Source: Knoxdaviesia capensis
Taxonomy: Eukaryota > Ascomycota > Sordariomycetes > Microascales > Gondwanamycetaceae
Direction: 5' to 3'
Assembly (NCBI GenBank): GCA_001510575.1
Contig: LNGK01000002.1
Span: 3,522,144-3,586,143 of the forward strand
DNA length: 64,000 nt
Made by a program: the position numbers and the translations under genes. Positions 40,287 through 51,087 of the stretch are shown here, piece by piece. Under the pieces are notes generated by a model, which had not been told where the DNA came from, made no database searches, and saw only the letters and a list, made by a program, of their open reading frames with translations. How positions within the stretch are numbered: the stretch's first letter is position 1; each line of letters begins with the position of its first letter.

Positions 40287-42606
40287 GATGGATAAGGAGA
40301 AGCCTACACCGTAAGTTAAGACTTAAAACGACCAATATTGATATAAGATGCGAAAGTAAAGCCTGCCTCGATAAAGTCATGATTTCCACCTGAAATTTCC
40401 CTGTTCATCTTCGTATTTGTTGGATGTGGTTAATAAGCCCTGGCTTACATCCTCGCGAAGGTTGAAAGCGGAAGCGCACGGAGTGAGTTACCTTTTGCAT
40501 CACTTTACCTAACTTGTTCAGTTTCCCCGTCCGATCGATTCTGGTTCTCAACGAACCATGACACACCATCGAACTGGGTCCCGCTTCCGTTCGGGAAGAA
40601 GCCGCCCGCCAACACGCAGCTCTCTCCGCCCAGCTCCCGGGCCGGCCTCCAACGGTGCGTCTTGGATTGGAGAGAAACGCCCTTATATACTACCTAGCTC
40701 ATATAAAGTTGATGAATATACTATGGTGCTTTATGGCTCCGGTCTTCCAAAGGATATAAAACAGTTGTGATGCAAAGGGATGCACTTGTCTGTATTGTGC
40801 TGTTATGGTTCTCATACTCAAAGGCACATGACATTTAGAAGGCAATTAGCTGTTGAATGAGCATGTCACGTCTGGGTATTTGAAAAACGGAACTCAGTTG
40901 GTATTCAAGAGAAGAAGAGGATTCCGTAAGAATCGCTGATGAAGGGCGTTGGTGTTTAGGTGTCAAATCCATTGAATCCCGGTTCACCATTCCAAGCGGT
41001 GGCCCAACATTTCCTTAAGCAGCATGGTCCTGTCAAAACCATGGACCTATTTATTGGAGATATTTTTCCTTCAAGCACTATCACGCGGTTTTCCCTTTCT
41101 TTCAATTGCCACACCGGCTAGGAGCCAATCACAATTTCCCCATTCCCGCGTCCCCGCGTTCACTTATCATCGGTGTCGGGCTTCGGACCCGGGGAGGGGA
41201 GTGCTGGTGACCGAAGTTGTCCTTGCTGAAACTCGTTTGCCCATGCTCAATGACTCGTCATGAAAAAAGCTTCAGGCCTCTTGTCTCCCCCAACAAACGT
41301 GAACTTTCTTATCTGATGATTCCCACTCGAGGCTTTGGACCCGAAATCTCTAGGCTTTTTATATTTCCCCTAGTCTTGTGACATGTTACTCGTCCGGACT
41401 ATATCCCTCATTTGTTGCCCGTACCGGTGTAGTATGCTCGTTCCTATACATAACAGGACGTTTATGGACCCAAGATCTCATTCCCGATCTCCTCGTTTCT
41501 CTCCCACCCCCCCTCGTCATTCCCACTCTAATACCTACGAGGATTGTGCCAAAGTTCCGGCATGCTGCATGGGATGGGAAAGCTGAAAGCCTTATATACT
41601 GCGTGGCAACCCAGATTCCCGCCCAGATTTCTGTTGACTGGCCCGCCTGCCGGGAACAAGCCCGTGGAAGCGACTGTGACGTAGGGCGACCTGGGACAAC
41701 CACAAGTACACGGTATATCCATGTATCTGGCAATAACAACCAATTAAGTCTGGATTCCTCTTTTCGTGTCCCTTTTAGAAACCACTCTAATCTCATGCGT
41801 CTGGATTCACTTTTCCTGGGCTTTCATCATTCGTTCTTTCGCGTTGGCGTTTGCACGGATGCTGTATCCAGTCTTGCCCCGGATTTCCTGACGGGTATAA
41901 CTACTACATCCCTCCCCTGATTTTCCCTTGACACCTCTCATTCTCTCCCGGTTTCTGCCTTTCTTCTTGCTCTTCCTCCGCTCAACGGCTCTTTCTACTC
42001 CTTCCACATCGTGATCCTCGCCTTCTCCTGCTTATAAGAACCCCAGATCTATATTACTGGATCGCGTACGCTGGCGAAGTCGGTCATGTCCGTCCGGATC
42101 AGGTGGTTAATCCCTCGCATACGCCGCTCACATTCCTCACCAGCTACTTACATATAAATTGCGTTTCGTGTGTGGATTCTCCCTCCGGAAAGTCTCTCTC
42201 ACTCCCATGACTCGCCCTCGATTCCTGAGTGATCAGAGTCTCACTTTCAACCAACCACGGCTAGATTAGAGGAAGCCACTGTTTGAGCCTGGCTACGACA
42301 AACTTTGAAATAATCACCCATTCACAAGACATCTTCAACGAGTTACACAGATAACAACAGCCTCTGTTGATGCACACCGCCTTAACTTTCTCACTGGCCC
42401 TCTAAATCTGTTTCTATAAAGAGAGCTCCTATCCCATACGCGGTTCTTTGCTGTTCAACCAGGATGCCTTCGCTATTACCCGACGCGAATCTTTAGAACT
42501 CCTCCTGCCTAGCCTTTTCCACGCTTCATCTCTCTTGGACTTCCTGCGGTTAATGTCCCAAGTCCAGTCGGACCCTGTGGTTGAGAAGTGAAATCGTCTT
42601 CGGTGA
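40287..42606. other. Long leader/promoter region of the GPCR gene
   Basis: 2.3 kb without a supported gene. A 180-codon frame at 41378-41920 and other short frames show no family features. The stretch from about 41900 to 42600 is pyrimidine-rich and contains several ATGs followed by early stops, as expected for a long 5' leader with upstream reading frames. Confidence 0.5.
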
Positions 42607-44978
42607 ATGGGCTTTCTTACTATGCAGCAAACATGGAGACATCTGCTGTTGCTTCTTGCTTTTGCTGTGTTTCCGTCAACACCGTTACCAGCATTTGTCA
42701 GAACGGATGCTCGCAGTCAAGTCTTGCCACTGGAGCATCATGCCTTCATCGTGAACCCCGATGATGGCCCTGCATTTAGCGAGGGGGAACTGACAGCTTT
42801 GAACGCTGTATCCCTCGGCGTTGCCCTCATCAGTCTGGCAGCAACGACGACAACGCTATACTGGTTTCTGAAGATTAAGCGCAATTTTCGCCATGAGTAA
42901 GTTATTCATCATTCGTTGTTTCGATGGCTTTACAGTCTGAGCTGATCATGAAGGCCTCTCACATGTTTAGACTCATCATGATTCTGATTCTCTGTGATAT
43001 ATGGAAAGCAGTCTGGTACACAGTTTTCCCGCTGGTGACTCTCAGTGGTGTAACAGTCCACTCACACACCGCCTTCTGCCAGATCAGCGGCTTCTTTGTG
43101 GCGTTTGGTACTGAGGCCTGTGACGTTGTTGTCCTTCTCATTGCCATTCATACTGCCCTGTTCGTCTTCTTCCCCAAAAAGTCTGGCGGTCTGTACCACT
43201 ACCGCTTTTATGCATATACCGGAATCTTTTCCATCCCAACCATTCTGGCCGGCCTGGCTTTTCTGCACAAACCGCATGCCTACGTCAACTCTGGAGAGTA
43301 CTGCTATCTTCCCGTTCGCCCAACGTGGCCCAGCCTTTTGCTTAGCTGGGTCCCGAGATACATAACCCTTGTGACTATCTTGACTATATACGCGTGCATC
43401 TACCTCTACGTCAACGTTCTCTTTCGTCGCTTTGGCCGAGCCTCGAGGGTCAATGAGGCTACGAACGCAGCTAGCGGCGGTTCTGCTCCGACAAGGACCA
43501 ATCTGCAGTCAGTTCCAGGCGCAACTCTTGACTCCAATCATGCAGGAGACAGCTTTGCTCTTGAGCGCAGAAGGACACGCTCGACTGCCGGGGTTGTCGG
43601 TATAGGCCATTCCATGGACGAGACGACGGATATCAGCTCCTTCGACAGGCTTCCACCTATTGAATGCCACGGCCTTGTGCCACCAGAATCCGATATCCCG
43701 CCATTGTCAAGCCCCGCTGTTGCTGTCATTAACAATGGCCGCCATTCAGTGTCCCCGTCACGCTCTCCAAGCCCCCGCGGTGCTCCTGCAGGTCCCATGA
43801 TAGCCGGCGGTTTGGCACCGACAAATTTCGACCTTTTACCAAGACACTCCGAGGCTCAAAACGGCCGAGATTCAACGTCCTCCCGTCAATCCTTTCCTCA
43901 AGCCGAGGCTCCGAGCCGTCGTGCCCACAGCATGCGCTGGAACATTAATCGGCTGCGTGGTCGCAAATCTTCTTGGGGTCTAGCTACTAATAGCATGAAG
44001 ATGGATAAGCTGCCTCCTGGGCAGCTGCGCCAATCCTCCTCGCCGCGTACGACAAATGAGATGTGGTCCGATACATCCAATACGCTCACCAACAATTCAG
44101 ACACTATCATACCCTCTATTCCAGAATTGACACCTGTGCCAATTCGCATTGAAGGCTCATCAATCTCTTCATCTCCAGGTCACCACGCCACTTCCAGAAG
44201 CAATCGCCGTCTGATATCACCTCAGCCTCCCCAAGGTTCAGTTCTTCGGCGAATGTTCCACGCCAAGATGAACAGTACCAATGGCCGGGTTGCGGGCCAA
44301 TCCAGCTCACAGGACCCCGGGCCGTCCAACATCAATTCTACGGCATCTACCATGTCCTCGTTACAGTCGTTGGCGGATTCCAATACCATGGCCCGCACAC
44401 GCGATAAAGTGCGTCGACAACTACGACTGCTCTTTGTTTACCCACTTGTCTATGTTGGCATCTGGGTGCTACCCTTCCTTTCCCACATCCTGAAGTGGAA
44501 CGATCCGCAAAAGTCCGGTCCATTTGTCGTTGTGTTGCTAAGCATGGTTAGCCTGTGTGCTCAGGGGGTTGCCGATGCCGCTCTGTTTTCCATGCGTGAA
44601 AAGCCGTGGACTCTGGTCAACCGGCGGCGTTGCGTCAACCGCCAAAGCTCTTCGGGCTCGGCGCAACAATCGGGGCCACACAACAGGCGGATGAACAAGT
44701 CTGGGCGAATGACTGGTCATGGTAAACCCTTCAGGTGGCGTCAAAGTGGGCGGTTCTGGGGCTTGCCTGGCCATGCTGGGCCGACGATTGGGCGGACCCG
44801 TGAGGAGATGCTTGTGGATGGCCGCAATGCTCAGCGGCGGCGGATGGCCGAGATTGAAGATCGGCGGAAACTGTGGGAGGCTGATATGAGGGGCAGCCGG
44901 GGCATCGGGGCCGGATCCAGCACTCTCCGGTCGAGTGAGAGAAATTGGTGGGATGAGATCGATGTTGAGCGGGGTTGA
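42607..44978 (+). CDS. Git3/Gpr1-like G-protein-coupled receptor
   Basis: Two exons, 42607-42896 and 42971-44978, with a 74-bp intron (GTAAGT...TTTAG); 765 residues. Residues 1-29 look like a cleavable signal peptide. Seven membrane spans are visible: about 66-91 (VSLGVALISLAATTTTLYWF), 97-121, a third with CQISGFFVAFGTEACDVVVL, a fourth with YTGIFSIPTILAGLAF, a fifth with WVPRYITLVTILTIYACIYL, and after a long loop the sixth (LRLLFVYPLVYVGIWVLPF) and seventh (VVLLSMVSLCAQGVADAALF). The third cytoplasmic loop is about 300 residues, Ser/Pro/Arg-rich. The span-6/7 region matches the Gpa2-coupled C-terminal domain of Git3/Gpr1 receptors, which in yeasts sense glucose or amino acids and activate adenylate cyclase through a G-alpha. 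Ligand here is unknown. Confidence 0.85.
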
Positions 44979-45429
44979 AACTTGAAGGTTCACTGGACAC
45001 GGAAAAAGAGTTGAGAGATGGGCTATGAAATGCTTCATGTTCATTTTTCTTGTTCTCCTCCCTCTTTCCACATGTCTGCTTAGCTGCGTATTACTGATTT
45101 GCATATTATCATGAGATACCCCTTTGCTGATTCTTCTTCTTTTTTCTTTTCTTTTGTCATTTGCATTGCACGGGCACTGGTTTCATAAAAGTCATGGATG
45201 GTTAGAAGAACATACAGAACATGATATAATTGAAGGACAAGATTGGCCATGATGATTACAAAGGAGAGAATTGTGAAATCAATTGAAGATATACATTGAC
45301 TCGCTGAAATGTGGCAGTACATGATTCAAAAGGGCTGTGTCCGCAGTTGGTCTCGCGACATTTTGGAACATGCAATAGGAGAACAGATGATGAAAACGGC
45401 CAGAAACAGAAAAAAGAAGACTGAGCGTT
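44979..45429. other. Short convergent intergenic region
   Basis: 451 bases between the ends of the GPCR gene (plus) and the amidotransferase gene (minus). No gene seen. Confidence 0.6.
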
Positions 45430-46285
45430 TCATGGTTCCTGCATGAAGCGGATGAAAGCTTTCGCAATCGCGACGCCATCATGGTCGTTGCCAACGCGAG
45501 ACATGGCCTCTTCGTACATGACATCGTTGAACACGCCCATGCTGTGGCGGGTCGCAAGAATCTCGGACACCATGTCCTTGGTAAACTCGGGATGTCCCTG
45601 CACGGTGATCAGCCGGCGGGGCTCGTAGAAGCCTTGCACGGGACACTTTTCGGTCTCGGCGAGAGCTTCCGTGCTGGGCGGGTTTGCTGTGACGACGTCG
45701 GCGTGCATTTGGAAAATGCGCTGGGTGAAATGCAGGTGTCAGTGCGAGTCTATTTGTGCGTTGCCCATGAGCACAACATAAGTTCGTCCCCCCAAGAAAT
45801 CAGAGACGAGAATCAGAAAACTAACTTACCATCTTGTCCATTTGGAACACCTCTCGGCCCTTCGGCGTCAACTGCACCTCAGTGACCGACACCTCCCACC
45901 CAAGATCGCTACGGCGCACCGGCACACCGAGCGCGCGGGCAACGATCTGGTGGCCGAAACACACGCCAACGACACGCACACGCCCGGAATCCAACGCAGC
46001 CTTTGTGTACGCGACCAGCTGGAGGATCCAGGGCTCGTTGTCATAAGCGTTGTGCTTGGACCCGGAAATGAGGATGGCGTCGATCTCCGAGAGCGGCGGG
46101 TACGATGCCGGGTCGGGCGACTCAACAGCATGGTGCCGGCGGAGCGTGGCTACGTCCTCCAGCGGCGCCGGTGCGGCTGCCGCTGTGAAGAGAGCGCGGA
46201 AGACGCCGAAGTAGCCGCCGTACCGGGCGTTGATGCCCGGCATCGGGGTATCGGCCTCGATGATTAGGAAACGGAGGGGCGCCAT
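45430..46285 (-). CDS. Class-I glutamine amidotransferase-like protein
   Basis: Two exons, 46285-45830 and 45720-45430, with a 109-bp phase-0 intron (GTAAGT...CAG); 248 residues. The GATase1 fold is clear: IIEADTPMP at the N terminus, AILISGSKHNAYDNEPWI (oxyanion strand region), the nucleophile C109 in VGVCFGHQIVARALG, and the catalytic pair H195/E197 in VQGHPEF. No synthetase domain is attached, so it is a stand-alone hydrolase. Such proteins in fungi (yeast YLR126C and relatives) are cytosolic; the family includes gamma-glutamyl peptide hydrolases and GMP-synthase-like paralogues, but the substrate of this one is not shown by the sequence. It lies head-to-head with PPX1, 554 bases apart, with a telobox pair between them. 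Confidence 0.85.
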
Positions 46286-46839
46286 TTTTGGGGAAATGCT
46301 AGCGAGAGACTGAGAGGGAGAAAATGGAGAAGATAGAATGAGCTGGGGTGTTGCAATGATGGTAGATATCGGCCTAGATCGTGGTTGGTGGCTCCCCCGA
46401 AGTCGGCGTTTGTGTTGAAGATTCCAAAACCGACGTCAAGACGTCTGCAGAGGACATAAAATGAAGTTGGAAACTTGCTGCAGAAATGCTGGATCGCTAA
46501 CTCCTTTTGCTAGGGTAAATCTTAGCGCAAAACCTCGACGGGACAGTTTACAAATGAAGAGATTCTAGAATGCCCAATATTTCTGGAACAGATAAACCCG
46601 GAGATACTTTCTTTGAATGGGTCATCGCCTCCCCATGTTCCGATACTCCCCCGGATGCCGTTGAAAATGGGGGGCGGAACCCTAAACCCTAAGAAAACTG
46701 TGTGGGGGGCAAGGAATCGTTATCGATAATGAACCTCCTCAGTCATTGTCTAAGGTTCGGCCAAGCGTTTTTCCCTCGTCCATTTCTGTTTGCTGTATTT
46801 CCCGCCTCTGTGCCAAATCTGTCACGATTTTACACAATA
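46286..46839. promoter_or_regulatory. Divergent promoter of amidotransferase and PPX1
   Basis: 554 bases between start codons. A double telomere-type motif AACCCTAAACCCTAA occupies 46678-46692, about 150 bases before the PPX1 start at 46840 and 37 bases before the alternative ATG at 46729. Confidence 0.6.
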
Positions 46840-48171
46840 ATGTCTCCGCCAAGGTTGTCGCTAAAGGCGTTTCTTCAGACCGCGAAACATGCCTTGACCG
46901 ACGCGAAACCTCCACTGACGGTGGTGGTGGGAAATGAAGCCGCAGGTGAACACAAACACGCATCTACTCACACGCCGCCTGCGAAAGTGACTGCATCCCA
47001 AGCAACAGAGTCAACTAACCATCTCGATGTGGATAAACAACCACCCACAGACCTCGACTCCATCTGCTCAGCCATCGTCCTGGCCTACCTACGATCGCAT
47101 ATCCCTCCCTACACGTTCCACATCCCTCTGGCGCCGATCCCGAGGCCCGACCTCGTGCTCCGCCCCGAACTGACCTACGTGTTGCGGCGTGCCGGATTGA
47201 CTCCGGACGATGTAGCCACATTCTCTGATCTGGCCGGCGGGACCGCCGCCGGCTTCGCCACGGCCGACCCGCAGTTTCTCCTCGTCGACCACAATACGCC
47301 ACAGAGCGCACTGGCGCCGTACGGTCGCCTGATCGGGTGCATCGACCACCATGTCGAAGCGAATGTCGTGCCCGCGACCGCAGACCCGCGCGTAATCGAG
47401 ACTTGCGGTAGTTGCGCAAGTCTCGTCGTGCGGGAATGCAAGGATGCGTGGGCGGCCGTCATGGGGAGCGGGCGGGGCAGCGCCAGCGGGGACGGCGGCG
47501 TCCCAGCGGACTCCGACACCAACGACGAGGTGGCCCTGGCGCACCTGGCGCTCGGCCCAGTGCTGATCGACACGGCGAACCTGACGCTGGCGGACAAGGT
47601 CACGCCCACCGACGTGGCGGCCACCGAGTTCCTGGAGCAGACTCTCGTGCGCGCGACCTCTCGCGCTGCCACGCCGTTCGACCGCGCCGCCTTCTTCTGC
47701 GAAACCAGCCGCCAGAAAGAGGACCTCTCGGGCATGACCTTCTACGACGTGCTGCGCAAGGACTACAAGCTCGTGGTCCCCGGCACCGTGGGCAGCTGCA
47801 GCGCGGTGCGCGGGCTCGCCGACCTCGTCGCCCACGCTGGCGGTCCGGACGCGTTCGTTGCAGACATCCGCCGGTTCTCTGACGATCGCGAGACGCCGCT
47901 GGTCGCTCTCCTGACGGCCTTCGCGGGCGCCAAGAGCTTTGAGCGTGAGCTGTATGTGTTTGCGCGCTCGCCGGAGGCCGTGACGCTTGCCGAAGGCTTT
48001 GTCTCCAAACACGAGACAGAGCTGAAGTTGGAACCGTGGCATGACGGTGAACTTGATCGAGGACACACCACCGATAAGCCAGAGCTATATATCCGCGCAT
48101 GGCATCAGGGGAATCTTGCTGCCAGTCGGAAGCAGATTGCGCCAATGCTGAAAGAACTAGCAAGTTTCTGA
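46840..48171 (+). CDS. PPX1: Exopolyphosphatase, DHH family
   Basis: Two exons, 46840-46945 and 47051-48171, 408 residues. The 105-bp intron (46946-47050; donor GTGAAC, CTAAC branch at about 47015, acceptor CACAG) has no stop and is a multiple of three, so the gene looks like one uninterrupted frame; removal restores VVVGNEAADLDSICSA, which matches the yeast Ppx1 metal-binding motif GNESADMDSI. Further DHH motifs follow: LLVDHN, then GCIDHHVEAN with the family DHH, GSCASLV, LIDTANL, and a DHHA2 C-terminal domain (DLSGMTFYDVLRKDYK). The enzyme releases orthophosphate from the ends of inorganic polyphosphate chains; in yeast it is found in cytosol and mitochondrial matrix. Start 46840 (MSPPRLSL) fits yeast (MSPLRKTV); an in-frame ATG at 46729 would add a presequence-like 37 residues. 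Confidence 0.92.
   Translation: MSPPRLSLKAFLQTAKHALTDAKPPLTVVVGNEAAGEHKHASTHTPPAKVTASQATESTNHLDVDKQPPTDLDSICSAIVLAYLRSHIPPYTFHIPLAPIPRPDLVLRPELTYVLRRAGLTPDDVATFSDLAGGTAAGFATADPQFLLVDHNTPQSALAPYGRLIGCIDHHVEANVVPATADPRVIETCGSCASLVVRECKDAWAAVMGSGRGSASGDGGVPADSDTNDEVALAHLALGPVLIDTANLTLADKVTPTDVAATEFLEQTLVRATSRAATPFDRAAFFCETSRQKEDLSGMTFYDVLRKDYKLVVPGTVGSCSAVRGLADLVAHAGGPDAFVADIRRFSDDRETPLVALLTAFAGAKSFERELYVFARSPEAVTLAEGFVSKHETELKLEPWHDGELDRGHTTDKPELYIRAWHQGNLAASRKQIAPMLKELASF
46946..47050 (+). other. In-frame 105-bp intron of PPX1
   Basis: Splits the first metal-binding motif between GNEAA and DLDS. It has 35 codons without stop, GT...AG ends and a CTAAC branch site about 35 bases before the acceptor. 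Retention would insert 35 residues into the active site. Confidence 0.85.
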
Positions 48172-48427
48172 TTTTTTTGGTCTTGATTTTTCTACATAAT
48201 GATGATAATGCCCAAGACGCCAAAAGGGGTCCTTCTTTTTTTGGGTTCCTCCCACCATATTCTAAACACAAAAAGAAAGTGAAAAAACTATAGTACAGCT
48301 GTTGTGACATTGGTATTGTGTGCCCCATCCCCTTTTATATTCGTACAAAAATGCACCTTCTCTAGGAAGGGGTGACAGGAAGCGACGGGATGGCAGGCTA
48401 TTTGTTGGAGTGGTATGTATACATGTG

Positions 48428-50515
48428 TTATATGAGATTGGAGCGGCGCACCTCATCCATATCCCTTATCATCCTGACAAACTCCCGGTTCATGAAGCGC
48501 TCTGACATGATCCGCTGGCGTCTCACCTTCCGTTCGCTTGATGGGGCAGCCGGAGCGGCCTGTTGCGCCGCATGTTTCTGCGCTTGCGGGTCAGCCACAG
48601 CCACACATTCCAGCAGTGCTGGATACACCAATGCGTCGGGTAGCACCGGCGGCTGCTCGGCCATCATCTCCGGCACAGCCGTGCGCAGCACGGACGTACA
48701 GAGCGCTTCGTTGCCGGTGGCCGTGGCGCATCGAAACAGGAACGCGTACAGCTCGCGCGACCGCGGGACACCGAATCGCGGCGCCATACGCCACACATCC
48801 CACACGCGATCCCAGGTCCCCGCGTCCGCATACGCGCGGATCAGCCGGGCCAGCTGTGACTCGTTCGGGCAGGGCAGACGCGCAAGCGGCATCAGCGCCT
48901 CGAGGTTGCTCAGTGCGCGGCGTAGTGCCGGTGATTCTGCGGATGCTGACTGTAGCATGGCTTCAATCATAGTGACCACGACCTCGTTGTTAAGGATGTT
49001 GATGCGCCGCTCGAACATCGTACGAAGCACGTCCTCCACCAGTGTTATCTGCTCTTCGGCAGAGGCAGCACTGGCGGGCGCAAGCAAGATCGAACGGATG
49101 AGGACCATGAATTCTCGTTCGGTGACGTCGTGGCCCTGCCAAACAATCTCGGACAGTCGTTGCCGGGCCTCGGCTAGCGGAACTGAGGGGAGGTCGCTGT
49201 CTCCAGCAAGGCTGCCGGGGCTCGGGCGCGCCTTTGGCTGTGGCGGTGGCTGTGTCTTGGGAAGGTTCGCCGATAGTGCGTCATGCAGGGAATCGCGAAT
49301 CGCCATCTTTTGCTCCTCGAGGCTGATACCTCTCCGAGGATACGCAGTTGTGTCATTGGATGACTGAGAGAGAACGGTAGAGTATTCCCGCTGTTGCTCT
49401 AAAAGTGACGAGGGATGCTTAGGCTTTCTGCGCCGGCGATTGCGAAGCACGGGAGAGTTCGGCTCCATCAGGAAGCCCGAGTCTTGCTTCTCTTCCAGCT
49501 TGAGTTTCTCCTCCTTGTTCCGCTTCAAGCTACCAGTCCATAGCTTCTCCAGATTGAGCTCGGCCCGGCGCCGCTCCGTCATAGCCTGGAGAACAATCGT
49601 GGTGCCGTTATGAGTGCCGCCAAAGCCAGCAATCTGGCCCTCGCTATCGATGTTCATCTGATCCTTGACGTGGTGTCCAATGGTGCCCAGGTTCACGCAG
49701 ATCCAGCCAGTGGTGATTCCGTCGTCCCCACCTCGCGCAGCCGCGCCCGTCGAGCCCAGCAACTTCGCCTTGCGGCGCATACGCCGCAGCTTCGTTTTCA
49801 GCTCGCCAGGACCGATCAGACCGTCTGCGTCGGCCTCAACCCGGTAGTTATGCCGGAGCCAGCGCACCAGCCGCGCACACGACACGTGCAGGTGGCGCTC
49901 ACTGCGCGCAGTGCCGAACACCATGATTAAGTTGGGTCCGAGTGCAGGCGGCGGGTCGAACTCGCGCAGGTCCAGCACCGACATCTCGTCGAGACCCATC
50001 TCCTCGTGGGCGAACTTGACCACCGGTGCGAGGATGGCAGGCGAGTTGGCAGGGACTTCGGGGGCCGGCGCGGCGTGGTGGGTTACCGGATGCACAGGGG
50101 GCTCTTCATCGAGATACCACGGTAGTTCAGGTTCTTGGGGGTCTTCCGGATATTCGGGGAGGGTGGAATCGGCGGGCTGTTCGGTGGCAGATGCCTCGAG
50201 GGTTTCGGTGGCCGTTGTTTCGATGGCTTGAGCGGGAACGATTGTGATAGTCTCGCCGGTAATTGTAAGGGTTTGGTACGGTTGAGCATGGGGCGTATTT
50301 GACTGTGGTTGCGAGAAAGAATGAGAGCCGGAAGGAGAGCTGGAGTACGCCCGAGGCGGTAATATAGACTCTGAGGACGACTGGATTCTGGTCCGGAGCA
50401 CATGGCCGGAGCTTGCCAGGATAGACGGAGCATGAGAGGGCCGGGACAGAATCGACGCCGTTGCCCGGCCTCGAAGACCTCCAAAGGCCACAGATGCAGC
50501 CCGAGTGATCATCAT
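48428..50515 (-). CDS. ATP25: ATPase synthesis protein 25, mitochondrial
   Basis: Single exon, 695 residues, starting at the ATG complementary to 50513-50515. Residues 1-60 are Arg/Ser-rich without acidic residues (MITRAASVAFGGLRGRATASIL), a mitochondrial presequence. After a Pro-rich linker, about residues 165-315 form an RsfS/Iojap-like domain: MSVLDLREFDPPPALGPNLIMVFGTARSERHLHVSCARLVRWLR and GWICVNLGTIGHHVKDQM. The C-terminal half (about 410-690) is the alpha-helical M domain (EIVWQGHDVTEREFMVLI, IRAYADAGTWDRVWDVWRMAPRFG). In yeast the protein is cleaved: the C-terminal half stabilises the OLI1/ATP9 mRNA and the N-terminal half helps Atp9 ring assembly and mitoribosome function. It converges with PPX1 (256 bases) and is head-to-head with RPO41. 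Confidence 0.9.
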   Translation of the reverse strand: MMITRAASVAFGGLRGRATASILSRPSHAPSILASSGHVLRTRIQSSSESILPPRAYSSSPSGSHSFSQPQSNTPHAQPYQTLTITGETITIVPAQAIETTATETLEASATEQPADSTLPEYPEDPQEPELPWYLDEEPPVHPVTHHAAPAPEVPANSPAILAPVVKFAHEEMGLDEMSVLDLREFDPPPALGPNLIMVFGTARSERHLHVSCARLVRWLRHNYRVEADADGLIGPGELKTKLRRMRRKAKLLGSTGAAARGGDDGITTGWICVNLGTIGHHVKDQMNIDSEGQIAGFGGTHNGTTIVLQAMTERRRAELNLEKLWTGSLKRNKEEKLKLEEKQDSGFLMEPNSPVLRNRRRRKPKHPSSLLEQQREYSTVLSQSSNDTTAYPRRGISLEEQKMAIRDSLHDALSANLPKTQPPPQPKARPSPGSLAGDSDLPSVPLAEARQRLSEIVWQGHDVTEREFMVLIRSILLAPASAASAEEQITLVEDVLRTMFERRINILNNEVVVTMIEAMLQSASAESPALRRALSNLEALMPLARLPCPNESQLARLIRAYADAGTWDRVWDVWRMAPRFGVPRSRELYAFLFRCATATGNEALCTSVLRTAVPEMMAEQPPVLPDALVYPALLECVAVADPQAQKHAAQQAAPAAPSSERKVRRQRIMSERFMNREFVRMIRDMDEVRRSNLI

Positions 50516-51087
50516 TGCCTCATTAAAGTGAAAGAGAGAAAGGGTGTGTGATGGTAGGAGGATGAATGAAGAAGAGATGGAACCGGCCGGAAAACCCTAC
50601 CTGCACGCAGAAGTGAAAGGAGATCTGGAAAAACTCCGCTAAAATACCAAACAGTTCAGCATTCAGATATTTGGCGCGACTTTTGTGCTCCACTAAATTC
50701 AGCCAATCAGAACGTGCAATTTTGGCCAGTAGCTGGTCGAAAAATTTCCCCAGCAAAAATCAGTCGATCGAGATTTTTTCTTCACATCAAATTATCTCCC
50801 AATTTTTTCCTTCACTGTCTCTGGCTCGTGTTTTTCCTCTCTTCAATTCAGCCATGGTTTAGGGGATGTGTCTTGTTTGCTCAAGTGTATAATCTGTTGT
50901 TTTGTGTTTACATCTGTCTTGTATTTTCTTTTCTTGCTTTCCTTCTTTCCTTCCTTTCTACATTCTTTTTTAATGGCCTCGTGTGTCCCCATCCATTCCA
51001 CCTCCTGAATATCCACAACCCGTCCCCTTTTCTCTCTCCTCTGTTTGTTGTCGCGGGCGTGACATCAACGCTCCAATCTCATCAGTC
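50516..51087. promoter_or_regulatory. Divergent promoter of ATP25 and RPO41
   Basis: 572 bases separate the start codons of two mitochondrial gene-expression factors. The RPO41-proximal half is pyrimidine-rich (about 50770-51060), typical for a fungal 5' leader. CCAAT-type sequence (AGCCAATCAG) is present at about 50700. Confidence 0.6.

Noticed and set aside
41378..41920. 180-codon plus-strand frame upstream of the GPCR
   Set aside because: No motif, irregular composition, lies in the presumed promoter or leader.
47089..48066. 325-codon minus-strand frame
   Set aside because: Antisense to PPX1 with no motif; PPX1 is supported by DHH and DHHA2 motifs.
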